Assembly (NCBI RefSeq): GCF_009753715.1 | Contig: NZ_WQMS01000009.1 | Location: 65,847-129,846 of the forward strand | Reading direction: 5' to 3' | Length of the DNA stretch: 64,000 nt | Source: Sphingomonas horti | GTDB lineage: Bacteria > Pseudomonadota > Alphaproteobacteria > Sphingomonadales > Sphingomonadaceae | Shown: one piece after another, positions 35,547-44,087 of the stretch | How positions within the stretch are numbered: the first letter of the stretch is position 1 | How the letters are laid out: each line of letters starts with the position of its first letter | The notes under the pieces: model-generated | The model's input: the letters and a program-made list of their open reading frames with translations, nothing else | Database searches by the model: none | What the model was told of the DNA's origin: nothing | Made by a program: the position numbers and the translations under genes

Positions 35547-36247
35547 GCGGCCCCCGCGGCAAGCTGCTGCTGGTCGAGGATGATGCCGCCCTCGCGGAGC
35601 TGCTCGTCTGGCATTTCAGCCGTGAGAATTTCGACGTGTGGCAGACCGGCGATGGCGAGGAGGCGCTGCTGCTGGCACAGGAAAGCCCGCCCGACATCGT
35701 GCTGCTCGACTGGATGATCGAAGGGCTGTCCGGCCTGGAGGTCTGCCGGCGGCTCCGCCGCATGCCGGCCACGCAGAACGTGCCGATCATCATGCTGACC
35801 GCGCGCGGCGAGGAAGAGGATCGCGTGCGCGGCCTGGAAACCGGCGCCGACGATTATGTGACCAAGCCCTTTTCGCCGCGCGAACTGGTCGCACGGGTAG
35901 GCGCCGTGCTGCGGCGCGTGCGTCCCGCCCTGGCCGGCCAGCAGCTGACCTATGCCGACCTGGAACTTGACGCGGTCGCGCACAAGGTGCGGCGCGCGGG
36001 CACCCCGATCCCGCTGGGGCCGACCGAATTCCGGCTGCTTCGGCATTTCATGGAGCATCCGGGACGGGTATTTTCCCGCGAGCGGCTGCTCGACAGCGTC
36101 TGGGGCCATGACGCCGATATCGAGCTGCGGACCGTCGATGTGCACATCCGGCGGCTCCGCCAGGCGATCAACGCCGAAGGCCGTCCCGACATCATCCGCA
36201 CCGTCCGCAGCGCGGGCTATGCGCTGGACGCCGGGGGCAAGCTCTGA
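35543..36247 (+). CDS. phoB: Phosphate regulon response regulator PhoB
   Basis: The 234-residue product is an OmpR/PhoB-type regulator. The receiver domain (1-125) has LLLVEDDAAL, the phosphoacceptor in VLLDWMIEGLSG, and KPFSPRELVARV. The winged-helix DNA-binding domain has LGPTEFRLLRHFMEHPGRVF and the recognition helix region RTVDVHIRRLRQAI. It starts at GTG overlapping the phoU stop. It is the last gene of the three-gene phosphate signalling operon. Confidence 0.94.
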   Translation: MSGPRGKLLLVEDDAALAELLVWHFSRENFDVWQTGDGEEALLLAQESPPDIVLLDWMIEGLSGLEVCRRLRRMPATQNVPIIMLTARGEEEDRVRGLETGADDYVTKPFSPRELVARVGAVLRRVRPALAGQQLTYADLELDAVAHKVRRAGTPIPLGPTEFRLLRHFMEHPGRVFSRERLLDSVWGHDADIELRTVDVHIRRLRQAINAEGRPDIIRTVRSAGYALDAGGKL

Positions 36248-36260
36248 TCTACCTTGATCG

Positions 36261-37190
36261 ATGGACGATCTGGGGGACATTGTCGGGTCGATCGCCGCCC
36301 AGATGAGCGCCGAAGCCGATCGCGGCCGCGTCGCCGACTATATCCCTGCCCTTGCGCGCGTCAGCCCCGATCATTTCGGAATCGCCGTGGTCACCGCCGA
36401 TGGCACCCTCCATGCCGCGGGCGACGCGCAGCTGCCCTTTTCGGTCCAGAGCGTCTCCAAGGTCTTCGCGCTGACGCTGGCGCTCGACCGGGTCGGCGAC
36501 GATCTGTGGAAGCGGGTCGGGCGAGAGCCGTCCGGCTCGGCCTTCAATTCGATCGTGCAGCTGGAGAGCGAGCGCGGCATTCCGCGCAACCCGTTCATCA
36601 ACGCGGGCGCCATTGTCGTCAGCGATGCGCTGCTGGCCGGCCAGCACGCGCGCGAGGCGATCGGCGACTTGCTCCGCTTCGTCCGCTTCCTCGCGGACGA
36701 TGACGGCGTGACGATTGACAGCGAGGTCGCGCATTCCGAAGCCGGCACCGGATTCCGCAACTTCGCGCTTGCCAATTACATGAAGGCGTTCGGCAATCTC
36801 GACAACGCGGTGGAGGAGGCCTGCAAGGTCTATTTCCATCAATGCGCGCTGACGATGAGCTGCTGCCAACTGGCGATGGCCGGGCGTTTTCTGATGGCCG
36901 ACGGGGTCCACCCCGGCACCGGCCGGCCCGTCATCACGCCCGAGCGCGCGCGCCGCATCAATGCGCTGATGCTGACCTGCGGTCATTATGACGGCTCGGG
37001 GGAGTTCGCCTTTCGCGTCGGCATCCCAGGCAAATCAGGCGTCGGCGGCGGCATCCTCGCAATCGTCCCGGGCAAGGCGTCGATCGCAGTCTGGTCCCCC
37101 GGCCTCAACGAGCGCGGCAATTCCAAACTGGGTAGTCTGGCGCTCGAAAAGCTCGCCGAGCGGACCGGCTGGAGCGTGTTTACGGCCTGA
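36261..37190 (+). CDS. glsA: Glutaminase A
   Basis: GlsA hydrolyses glutamine to glutamate and ammonia. The 309-residue product has the serine-hydrolase-like active site [13 protein letters not shown] (Ser-x-x-Lys), [31 protein letters not shown], and the C-terminal [24 protein letters not shown]. The length is typical. It follows phoB by 13 bp and may be cotranscribed, although a role in phosphate control is not expected. Its end overlaps the opposing lipoprotein gene by 11 bp. Confidence 0.94.
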   Translation: MDDLGDIVGSIAAQMSAEADRGRVADYIPALARVSPDHFGIAVVTADGTLHAAGDAQLPFSVQSVSKVFALTLALDRVGDDLWKRVGREPSGSAFNSIVQLESERGIPRNPFINAGAIVVSDALLAGQHAREAIGDLLRFVRFLADDDGVTIDSEVAHSEAGTGFRNFALANYMKAFGNLDNAVEEACKVYFHQCALTMSCCQLAMAGRFLMADGVHPGTGRPVITPERARRINALMLTCGHYDGSGEFAFRVGIPGKSGVGGGILAIVPGKASIAVWSPGLNERGNSKLGSLALEKLAERTGWSVFTA

Positions 37191-37563
37191 CCGGCTCCGC
37201 GCAGCCCCGATAGCTGCGGCCATTCAGCTCCAGCTCCGCGGTGGCGGGATAAGGCCGTCCGCTCATCCCGTCGGCGCAAGGCCGGTCGAAAATCCGGAGC
37301 CGCAGCTCGTTTTCGCCGCCAAACGCGTGGAATTCGAGCGTGCTCCCCTGCGTGACCGGACGCACATAGGGCAGGCTGGCACGCCGGTCGCCATAATCCG
37401 CGATCGCCTCGATGGTCCGGTCGGGCCGGATATCGACCCGCCAGCCCGGCTCCTGCCCGATCGCCACCCACGCGGCATCGCGCGGAAGCGGTGGCTCAAG
37501 CTGGCGCGTGGCGGAACAGCCGGCAAGCAGGAGCAGAATCGCGGCCGCCGCTCGCACGGTCAA
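37180..37563 (-). CDS. Small lipoprotein of unknown function
   Basis: The 127-residue product has a lipoprotein signal peptide with lipobox LAGC (Cys16), followed by a small beta-rich domain. [14 protein letters not shown] and [20 protein letters not shown] with a later CAEP suggest a disulfide. The latter motif is seen in small proteobacterial outer-membrane lipoproteins of unknown role. The start may be the TTG that overlaps the polyprenyl synthase stop (TTGA) or GTG 37557. Cotranscription with the polyprenyl synthase gene is likely. Confidence 0.75.
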   Translation of the reverse strand: MTVRAAAAILLLLAGCSATRQLEPPLPRDAAWVAIGQEPGWRVDIRPDRTIEAIADYGDRRASLPYVRPVTQGSTLEFHAFGGENELRLRIFDRPCADGMSGRPYPATAELELNGRSYRGCAEPVRP

Positions 37564-38573
37564 TATGCGCGCGCCACCGCGAACGCGACGGCTTCCGTCA
37601 GCGCGGCCTTGGCGGCGCTGGCGCCGAAGCCGCCCAGCGCGTCGATCGCGCGCTGGCCGTAATGGCGGGCACGCTCGAGCGTGTCCTCGATCGCGCCGGT
37701 CGAGTTGAGCAGGCCAGTGGCGTGCCGCAAATCGGCATCAGAGATGCGATGGCCCATCATCGCATCACGCCAGAAAGCCTTGTCGGCAGCCGGTCCGCGG
37801 GCGTGGGCGAGGATGACTGGTAACGTGACCTTCCCGTCCCGGAAATCGTCGCCGACGCCCTTCCCCATCGTCGCTTCGTCAGACGAATAGTCGATCGCGT
37901 CGTCGACCAGCTGAAACGCGATCCCCAAGTTGCGACCATAGGCATCGAGCGCGAGCTCCTCGGCCTCGGGCCGCTCGGCGACCACGGCGGCGATCCGGCA
38001 AGCGGCCGCGAACAGCGCCGCCGTCTTCGCGCCGATGATCTCGAGATAGCGCTCCTCGCTGGTCTCGACCTGGCGTTGCGCAGTCAGCTGGTTGACCTCC
38101 CCTTCGGCGATCACCGCGGAAGCGTTGGAGAGAATGCGCAGCACCTTCAGGCTACCATCCTCGACCATCAGCTCGAACGACCGGCTGAACAGGAAGTCGC
38201 CGACCAGCACGCTCGCCGGATTGCCCCAGATGATGTTGGCGGTGCGCCGGCCGCGCCGCAGGTCAGACCCGTCGACCACATCGTCGTGCAGAAGCGTGGC
38301 CGTGTGGATGAACTCGACCGCCGCGGCGAGCTTGTGATGGCGCGTGCCCGGATAGTCGAGCAGCCTGGCGCAGGCGAGCGTCAGCATCGGCCGCATCCGC
38401 TTACCGCCGCCGGCGATCAGGTGGCCGGCAAGCTCCGGGATCAACGGCACGTCCGACTGCATGCGGTCGAGGATGACGCTGTTCACTGCGTTCATATCGT
38501 GCGCGACGAGGCGCAGCATCGGATCGAGCGAAGGCGCCGGTCCGGCGTCGATGCGGTGAAGGGTGGCACTCAT
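37560..38573 (-). CDS. ispB: Polyprenyl (octaprenyl-type) diphosphate synthase
   Basis: The 337-residue product is a trans-type prenyl chain elongase. The first Asp-rich motif is LLHDDVVDGSDLRRG and the second is QLVDDAIDYSSDE. GGGKRMRPML, near residue 55, binds isopentenyl diphosphate. It builds the long prenyl tail of ubiquinone; the chain length (eight to ten units) cannot be fixed from sequence. It diverges from the chorismate mutase gene across 80 bp that hold several palindromes. Confidence 0.9.
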   Translation of the reverse strand: MSATLHRIDAGPAPSLDPMLRLVAHDMNAVNSVILDRMQSDVPLIPELAGHLIAGGGKRMRPMLTLACARLLDYPGTRHHKLAAAVEFIHTATLLHDDVVDGSDLRRGRRTANIIWGNPASVLVGDFLFSRSFELMVEDGSLKVLRILSNASAVIAEGEVNQLTAQRQVETSEERYLEIIGAKTAALFAAACRIAAVVAERPEAEELALDAYGRNLGIAFQLVDDAIDYSSDEATMGKGVGDDFRDGKVTLPVILAHARGPAADKAFWRDAMMGHRISDADLRHATGLLNSTGAIEDTLERARHYGQRAIDALGGFGASAAKAALTEAVAFAVARAY

Positions 38574-38653
38574 GCGCGGGCCATGTGGCCCGCGACGGCG
38601 AAGCTTGCAAGCACCGCTTCGGCATGGAAACGAAGCGCTACAAGGAGAGGTGG
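38574..38653. promoter_or_regulatory. Palindrome-rich divergent spacer between ispB and the chorismate mutase gene
   Basis: A perfect palindrome with 9-bp arms (CGCGGGCCA-TG-TGGCCCGCG) lies at 38575-38594, next to the ispB start codon. GCTTGCAAGC at 38603-38612 is a second perfect palindrome. A ribosome site AAGGAGAGG precedes the chorismate mutase start. Both genes' promoters must lie here or in the opposing coding ends. Confidence 0.45.
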
Positions 38654-38935
38654 ATGACCGACGACCAGCTGACGCGCTATCGCGAGAGCATCGACAATAT
38701 CGACGCCGCGCTGGTCTTCATGCTGGCCGAGCGCTTCAAGATCACGCAAGCGGTGGGCGCGTACAAAGCCGCGCAGGGGCTGCCGCCCGCCGATCCGGGG
38801 CGCGAGGACCGGCAGATCGCGCGCCTGCGCCGGCTTGCCGCCGACGCGCACCTGGATCCGGAATTCTCCGAGAAATTCCTGCGCTTCATCATCGACGAGG
38901 TGATCCGCCACCACGAGCGACTGCAGCCCAGATAA
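38654..38935 (+). CDS. Chorismate mutase (AroQ class)
   Basis: The 93-residue product is an all-helical AroQ-type mutase that converts chorismate to prephenate. Visible are the N-terminal helix YRESIDNIDAALVFMLAERFKITQAVGAYKA with the expected Arg and Asp positions, and DREDRQIARLRRL-like GREDRQIARL before the C-terminal helix FLRFIIDEVIRHHE. The start at 38654 has AAGGAGAGG upstream, better than the in-frame 38585. It is a stand-alone domain, not fused to prephenate dehydratase or dehydrogenase. Confidence 0.88.
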   Translation: MTDDQLTRYRESIDNIDAALVFMLAERFKITQAVGAYKAAQGLPPADPGREDRQIARLRRLAADAHLDPEFSEKFLRFIIDEVIRHHERLQPR

Positions 38936-38936
38936 G

Positions 38937-38967
38937 AAAAAGGCCCGGCGAGTTTCCCCGCCGGGCC
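38937..38967 (-). terminator. Intrinsic terminator of the BI-1 family gene
   Basis: The 9-bp arms GGCCCGGCG (38942-38950) and CGCCGGGCC (38959-38967) are perfect inverses with an 8-nt loop. On the minus strand the stem runs into TTTTT. It lies 22 bp beyond the stop of the gene at 38990-39730 and directly abuts the chorismate mutase stop. Confidence 0.75.
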
Positions 38968-38989
38968 CGTCATGCGCTCCTAGCAGCAA

Positions 38990-39730
38990 TCAGTCGCGAC
39001 GACCGCCGAACAGCTGGAGCAGGAACATGAACATGTTCACGAAATCCAGGTAGAGCTGCAGCGCGCCCATGATCACCGACTTGGCCATGAAGTCCGTGCC
39101 GGCGACATAGGAGTAGATGCTCTTGATGCGCTGCGTGTCGTAGGCCGTCAGGCCGGCGAACAGCAGCACGCCGATCACGCTGATCGCGAACGCCATCGCG
39201 CTCGACTGCAGGAAGATGTTGATCAGCATCGCGACCAGGATGCCCACCACGCCCATGATCAGGAACGTGCCGAAGCCCGAGAGATCGCGCTTGGTCGTGT
39301 AGCCCCAGAGGCTGAGGCCGGCGAAGGCCGCCGCGGTCGCGAAGAAGGTCTGCGCGATCGAGGTGCCGGTATAGGTGATGAAGATCGTCGACATGGACAG
39401 ACCCATCACCACCGCAAATGCCCAGAACAGCGCCTGTGCCGTCCCGGTCGCCAGCCGGTTGATGCCGAAGCTCAGCACCATGATGAAAGCGAGCGGCGCC
39501 AGCGTGATGAGCCAGCCGAGCCCGCTCATGCCCGTGCCAGCGGCGTTGATCAGCACGTCGCGCGCATAAGGCGCAAACAGCAGCGCGACGATGCCGGTCA
39601 GCAGCACGCCCGATGCCATATAGTTGTAGACGGACAGCATATAGCTCCGGAGGCCGGCATCATAGTCGGCACGGGCTCCGACCGACGACGGCGGCGCAAC
39701 GGTCGCACGGGGGTCAGTCCAGTTAGCCAT
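38990..39730 (-). CDS. Bax inhibitor-1/YbhL family membrane protein
   Basis: The 246-residue product has seven hydrophobic segments and the family's features: an N-terminal cytoplasmic stretch ending YMLSVYNYMASGVLLTGIVALL, a central FSMSTIF-like GLSMSTIFITYTGTSIAQTFFATA, and the conserved C-terminal AYDTQRIKSIY with YLDFVNMFMFLLQLFGGRRD. Bacterial members are inner membrane proteins, some acting as proton-sensitive calcium leak channels. The ATG at 39730 has AGGAG upstream; a longer frame to 39979 is unsupported. A hairpin in the leader resembles the alphaproteobacterial ybhL RNA element. Confidence 0.92.
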   Translation of the reverse strand: MANWTDPRATVAPPSSVGARADYDAGLRSYMLSVYNYMASGVLLTGIVALLFAPYARDVLINAAGTGMSGLGWLITLAPLAFIMVLSFGINRLATGTAQALFWAFAVVMGLSMSTIFITYTGTSIAQTFFATAAAFAGLSLWGYTTKRDLSGFGTFLIMGVVGILVAMLINIFLQSSAMAFAISVIGVLLFAGLTAYDTQRIKSIYSYVAGTDFMAKSVIMGALQLYLDFVNMFMFLLQLFGGRRD

Positions 39731-39749
39731 CGAAAACACTCTCCTTTGC

Positions 39750-39764
39750 CCGGCAAGATGCCGG
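39750..39764 (-). promoter_or_regulatory. Leader hairpin upstream of the BI-1 gene, ybhL-leader-like
   Basis: The arms CCGGCA (39750-39755) and TGCCGG (39759-39764) form a small hairpin with a 3-nt loop. It sits just 5' of the AGGAG ribosome site of the BI-1 gene on the minus strand. A structured RNA named ybhL is known upstream of ybhL-type genes in alphaproteobacteria. I assign it by position and shape only, not by alignment. Confidence 0.35.
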
Positions 39765-39851
39765 ATAGGCCGAATATCGTTACATCCCGGGTGGCTTTCA
39801 AGCGAAACCGGACATGGCGACACTTTGTTACAAAACAGGCTAGGAAGGATC

Positions 39852-40388
39852 ATGCACCGCCTTTTCGTCGCCATCCGGCCGCCCGCCACGATTCGCAGCG
39901 CGCTGATCGGCCTGATGGAAGGCATCCGCGGCGCGCGCTGGCAGGACGACGAGCAGCTCCACCTGACGCTCCGCTTCATCGGCGAGGTGGACGGGCGGAC
40001 GGCCGAGGACGTGGCTGCTGCGCTCGGCGGCGTGCGTCAGCCGCCCTTCGCCGTCGCGCTCGACGGCGTCGGACAGTTCGGCAGCCGAGGCCGTCCGAAC
40101 GCGCTCTGGGCTGGCGTGCGCCCGCATGACTCGCTTGCCCACCTGCACCGCAAGGTCGACCAGACGCTCGTCCGCGCCGGGCTCGATCCGGAAGGCCGCG
40201 CCTATCTGCCCCACATCACCCTCGCCCGGTTCGGTCGCGAGAGCGGCGGCCTGGACGCGTTTCTGGCCCGCCATGCAGGCCTGAGCAGCGCACCGTTCGA
40301 GGTGACCGGCTTCGCCCTCTACGAAAGCCGGCTGGGTCATGCGGGCGCGACCTACACGATGGTCGAACGCTACGACCTGCGCGACTGA
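39852..40388 (+). CDS. thpR: RNA 2',3'-cyclic phosphodiesterase
   Basis: The 178-residue product belongs to the 2H phosphoesterases. The two catalytic HxTx motifs are visible as LHLTLRFIG around residue 38 and HITLARFGR around 122. ThpR opens 2',3'-cyclic phosphate on RNA ends and was formerly called 2'-5' RNA ligase. The start at 39852 has GGAAGGA at 39843-39849; the in-frame 39825 is less likely. It diverges from the BI-1 gene. Confidence 0.92.
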   Translation: MHRLFVAIRPPATIRSALIGLMEGIRGARWQDDEQLHLTLRFIGEVDGRTAEDVAAALGGVRQPPFAVALDGVGQFGSRGRPNALWAGVRPHDSLAHLHRKVDQTLVRAGLDPEGRAYLPHITLARFGRESGGLDAFLARHAGLSSAPFEVTGFALYESRLGHAGATYTMVERYDLRD

Positions 40389-40439
40389 CCCGCTCATTTT
40401 GCCTAGGACGCGCTGCCGGGCATTTGCTAGCAGCAGCTG

Positions 40440-42710
40440 ATGGCCGTGAGCACTGCATCTTCCGCGCGCGAGATCCTGACCCGGTTGCACGACGTGATGG
40501 CGTCGCGCGCCAACGCGCAAACGAAGCTGAACCAGGTGGTCGGCATCATCGGCGAGGCGACCTCCAGCGAGGTCTGCTCGATCTACCTGCTTCGCGATGG
40601 CGCGCTTGAGCTGTTCGCGACGCGCGGCCTGAAGGAAGAAGCGGTTCACGTCACCAAGCTCGCGCTTGGCGAGGGTCTGGTCGGCAGCATCGCCGAGCGG
40701 GTCGAGATGCTGAACCTCGACGAAGCCGCCGCGCACCCGGACTTCGCCTACAAGCCGGAAACCGGCGAGGAGCGGTTCCACAGCTTTGCCGGGGTGCCGA
40801 TCATCCGCCGCGAGCGCGCCGTCGGCGTGCTCTGCGTCCAGCACAGCGAGCCCAGGCGCTACGAGGATGTCGAGATCGAGGCGCTCCAGACGGTCGCGAT
40901 GGTGCTTTCGGAGCTGATCGCCAATGCCGGCTTGATCGACGGGCCGACCGCCCAGACCAAGCTCGCCTCGACCGCCCCGCTGAGGCTCGGCGGGCAGAAG
41001 CTGGTCGACGGCATGGCCCGCGGCGTCGCCGTCTATCACCAGCCGCGCGTGACGATCGAGCACACGGTCGCGGAGGACATCGAGGCGGAGCGGCGGCGCG
41101 TCTATTCGGCCTTCACCAAGATGCGCGAGCAGATCGACACGATGGCCGCGCAGGCGGAGTTCGGAATGGGCGGCGAGCATGAGGAAGTGCTCGAGACCTA
41201 CAAGATGTTCGCCTATGACGAGGGCTGGTCGCGCCGGATCAACGAGGCGATCGACAGCGGCCTGACCGCGGAAGCCGCGATCGAGCGCGTGCAGCAGCGC
41301 ACGCGGATGCGGATGCGGCAGATCGACGACCCGCTGCTCGCCGATCGCATGCACGACCTCGAGGATCTGTCCAACCGGCTGTTGCGCATCGTTTCCGGCC
41401 AGCTCGGCACCGCCGCGCAGATGGGGCTGCGGCAGGATGCGATCCTGATCGCGCGCAACCTGGGGCCGGCCGAGCTGCTTGAATATGACCGGCGGCGGCT
41501 GAAAGGCGTGATCCTGGAGGAAGGGTCGCTGACCGCGCACGTGACGATCGTGGCGCGCGCGATGGGCGTGCCGGTCCTCGGCCGCGTGCGCGACGTGCGG
41601 CGGCTGGTCGCCGAAGGCGATCACCTGCTGCTCGATGCCGGGCAGAGCGCGGTCTATGTGCGGCCCAGCCAGTCGATGGAAGAAGCGTTCGACGCGAAAC
41701 TCTCGTCGAGCGCCAAGCGCCGCGCCGCCTATGCCGCCCTTCGCGCGCTGCCCCCGGTCACCAAGGACGGGCAGCGGATCACGGTCATGGTGAACGCGGG
41801 CCTGCGGGACGACGCGGCGGCGCTCGACCTGACCGGCGCCGACGGCATCGGCCTGTTCCGGACCGAGTTCCAGTTCCTGGTTTCCGCGACCCTGCCCCAG
41901 CGGGAACGCCAGCAGCGGCTGTACCGCGACGTGCTCGACGCGGCGCGCGATCGCCCGGTCGTTTTCCGCACCGTCGATATCGGCGGCGACAAGGCACTTC
42001 CCTATATCCGCACCGATGACATGGGCGAGGAGAACCCGGCGATGGGGTGGCGCGCGCTGCGCGTCGCCCTGGAGCGCAACGGGCTGATGAAGGCGCAGGC
42101 CCGCGCACTTCTCGAAGCGGCGGCCGGCAGGACCTTGAGCGTCATGTTCCCGATGGTTTCCGAGCCCTGGGAATTTGATGCGGCAAAGGCGATTTTCGAG
42201 AAGCAGCGGGAATGGATCGCCTCCCGCCATCGCCCACTGCCGGTGCAAATCCGCTACGGTGCGATGCTGGAAGTGCCCGGCCTCGCCGAATGCCTCGACC
42301 TGCTGCTGCCCCGGCTCGACTTTCTGTCGATCGGCACCAACGATCTCACTCAGTTCCTGTTCGCGGCCGACCGCGCGCACCCGAAGCTTGCCGAGCGCTA
42401 CGACTGGCTGAGCCCGGCGATCCTGCGTTTCCTCCGCCGCGTCTCCCTGCCGGCCCGGGAGCGAGGAATCCCGGTCACCGTCTGCGGCGAGATGGGTGGA
42501 CGGACGCTCGAAGCGATGGCGCTGCTGGGCCTTGGTATCGAGCGGCTGTCGATCACGCCGATCGCTGTCGGGCCGATCAAGGCCATGGTGCGCTCGCTCG
42601 ACCTGAGCAAGCTGAAGGCGGAGATGGACGGCTGGCTCGCCTCTCCCCCCGCAAACATGCGGGCCACGCTGATCGATTGGGCCAATGCGCATGGAGTTGA
42701 GCTTGCTTGA
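40440..42710 (+). CDS. ptsP: PTS-Ntr enzyme I (PEP-protein phosphotransferase PtsP)
   Basis: The 756-residue product begins with a GAF domain (about 20-160; EVCSIYLLRDGALELFATRGL). The enzyme I core follows: phospho-His region GSLTAHVTIVARAMGVPVLG with His367, and the PEP-binding TIM barrel with GADGIGLFRTEFQFL, FRTVDIGGDKALPY and SIGTNDLTQFLFAADR, plus active-site Cys in VCGEMGG. It starts the nitrogen-related phosphorelay to NPr and EIIA-Ntr, which are not encoded here. GAF domains of PtsP sense glutamine and 2-oxoglutarate in studied relatives. Confidence 0.95.
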   Translation: MAVSTASSAREILTRLHDVMASRANAQTKLNQVVGIIGEATSSEVCSIYLLRDGALELFATRGLKEEAVHVTKLALGEGLVGSIAERVEMLNLDEAAAHPDFAYKPETGEERFHSFAGVPIIRRERAVGVLCVQHSEPRRYEDVEIEALQTVAMVLSELIANAGLIDGPTAQTKLASTAPLRLGGQKLVDGMARGVAVYHQPRVTIEHTVAEDIEAERRRVYSAFTKMREQIDTMAAQAEFGMGGEHEEVLETYKMFAYDEGWSRRINEAIDSGLTAEAAIERVQQRTRMRMRQIDDPLLADRMHDLEDLSNRLLRIVSGQLGTAAQMGLRQDAILIARNLGPAELLEYDRRRLKGVILEEGSLTAHVTIVARAMGVPVLGRVRDVRRLVAEGDHLLLDAGQSAVYVRPSQSMEEAFDAKLSSSAKRRAAYAALRALPPVTKDGQRITVMVNAGLRDDAAALDLTGADGIGLFRTEFQFLVSATLPQRERQQRLYRDVLDAARDRPVVFRTVDIGGDKALPYIRTDDMGEENPAMGWRALRVALERNGLMKAQARALLEAAAGRTLSVMFPMVSEPWEFDAAKAIFEKQREWIASRHRPLPVQIRYGAMLEVPGLAECLDLLLPRLDFLSIGTNDLTQFLFAADRAHPKLAERYDWLSPAILRFLRRVSLPARERGIPVTVCGEMGGRTLEAMALLGLGIERLSITPIAVGPIKAMVRSLDLSKLKAEMDGWLASPPANMRATLIDWANAHGVELA

Positions 42711-42761
42711 GTTGACAAGGCGATCAGCGTCCGGTGACAAGCCTGAAAAAAGGGGCGCGTG

Positions 42762-43592
42762 ATGACCACAGAATCCGAGCCGATCAGCGGCGCAACCGCG
42801 GGGACCCAGCTCCGCGACGCCCGTGAGGCGTCGGGACTGAGCCTGGCGGACGTCGCCGCGAAGACGCGCATTCCCCAGCGCCACCTCGAAGCGATCGAAC
42901 GCGACGACTTCGACGCGCTGCCGTCGATGACTTATGCGGTCGGGTTCGCGCGCGCCTATGCCCGAGCCGCGGGCGCCGACGAGGTCGCGGTGGCGGCGAC
43001 GGTGCGGTCCCAGTTGGAGCAGGGCGGCCGCGCGCGGACCGAATATCAGGCGTTCGAGCCGGCCGATCCGGCGCGCGTCCCCCCGCGCACGCTGGCCTGG
43101 ACGGCGGCAATCATCGCGCTGCTGATCCTGGGAGGCTATGCATTGTGGCGCGGGGTTTGGCGCGACGCCAATCCGACGGCGCCGGCCATCGTCAGCGCCT
43201 CCCCCTTGCCATCCGCGCCCGCGGTTCGGCCCCCGGCCGCTCCGCCGCCGGCCGTGACTCCCGCCAACGGCCCGGTCGTGCTGACCGCGACCGATACCGT
43301 CTGGCTGCGCATCAGCGACGCGACCGGCAAGCGACTGTTCGAAAAGCAGATGGCGATCGGCGAGAGCTACACTGTTCCGCCGGATGCGAACGGCCCCACG
43401 ATCCTGACCGGGCGCCCGAATGCGCTGCGAGTGACGGTCGGCGGGATCGAGGTGCCGCCGCTCGGCGAGCCGGAGAAAACGATCAAGGATGTGGGCGTCA
43501 GCGCCGAGGCGCTGCGCGCCCGCGCCGCCTCCGCCACTCCGGTGCCGTCGTCCATGGCGTCGCCGAGCGCTCCTTCGGCTCCTGCGCGATAA
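42762..43592 (+). CDS. RodZ-like helix-turn-helix membrane protein
   Basis: The 276-residue product has an N-terminal HTH_25-type domain (TQLRDAREASGLSLADVAAK, HLEAIERDDFDALPSMTYAVGF), one membrane span (about residues 109-127), a Pro/Ala-rich linker and a C-terminal DUF4115-like beta domain (VWLRISDATGKRLFEKQMAIGESYTVP). That is the RodZ order, in which the HTH binds MreB and helps keep rod shape. The start may be ATG 42762 or GTG 42759; AAAAAAGGGG precedes both. It lies 51 bp after ptsP on the same strand. Confidence 0.85.
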   Translation: MTTESEPISGATAGTQLRDAREASGLSLADVAAKTRIPQRHLEAIERDDFDALPSMTYAVGFARAYARAAGADEVAVAATVRSQLEQGGRARTEYQAFEPADPARVPPRTLAWTAAIIALLILGGYALWRGVWRDANPTAPAIVSASPLPSAPAVRPPAAPPPAVTPANGPVVLTATDTVWLRISDATGKRLFEKQMAIGESYTVPPDANGPTILTGRPNALRVTVGGIEVPPLGEPEKTIKDVGVSAEALRARAASATPVPSSMASPSAPSAPAR

Positions 43593-43613
43593 GACGGTGC
43601 GCCGCCCGCACGC

Positions 43614-44087
43614 CTAGCGCGCGCGTTCGGTCCTGAAGCCTGCCGCGGCGATGCCGGCTTCGGCGCAGGCCGCATCGTCGGCGGGCGCCTCGCCGGAAGT
43701 GCCGACCGCGCCGAGACGAGTGCGGCCATCGGCGGACCAGATCGGGACCCCGCCCGCCACGGTCACGACATGCGGCGCGTGTTCGAAGCCGGGCGTCGAC
43801 CGGGCGCCTTCGGCCAGCTGTGCCGTCGTCCCGCCCCAGGCGGCCGAGGCCTGCGCCTTGTCGATCGCGAAATCCATGATGCCGGTGCCGTTGCCGTCCA
43901 TGCGAAGCGCGGCGACGAGATGACCGCCGGAGTCGACTACGGCAATCGCATGGCCCTGTCGCTTCGCCGCGGCGTGTGCGGCGCAGCCGGCAACGATCGC
44001 CTGCGCCGCCCCGGCATCGAGCGCGGGACCTTGCGCGGCGGCAGCACCGCCGAGCAACAGTCCCAGAAGAAGCAGCAGCTGCCTCAC
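43614..44087 (-). CDS. Exported HbpS/GlcG-like (heme-binding-type) protein
   Basis: The 157-residue product starts at GTG 44087, overlapping the cytochrome gene stop. It has a signal peptide (VRQLLLLLGLLLGGAAAAQ) and a GlcG/HbpS domain with AIAVVDSGGHLVAALRMDGNG and IWSADGRTRLGAVGTSGEAPADDAACAEAGI. Family members are small periplasmic or extracellular proteins, some of which bind heme. Its place as the third gene after a sulfite dehydrogenase and its cytochrome suggests an accessory redox or heme role there. This is inference. Confidence 0.8.
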   Translation of the reverse strand: MRQLLLLLGLLLGGAAAAQGPALDAGAAQAIVAGCAAHAAAKRQGHAIAVVDSGGHLVAALRMDGNGTGIMDFAIDKAQASAAWGGTTAQLAEGARSTPGFEHAPHVVTVAGGVPIWSADGRTRLGAVGTSGEAPADDAACAEAGIAAAGFRTERAR

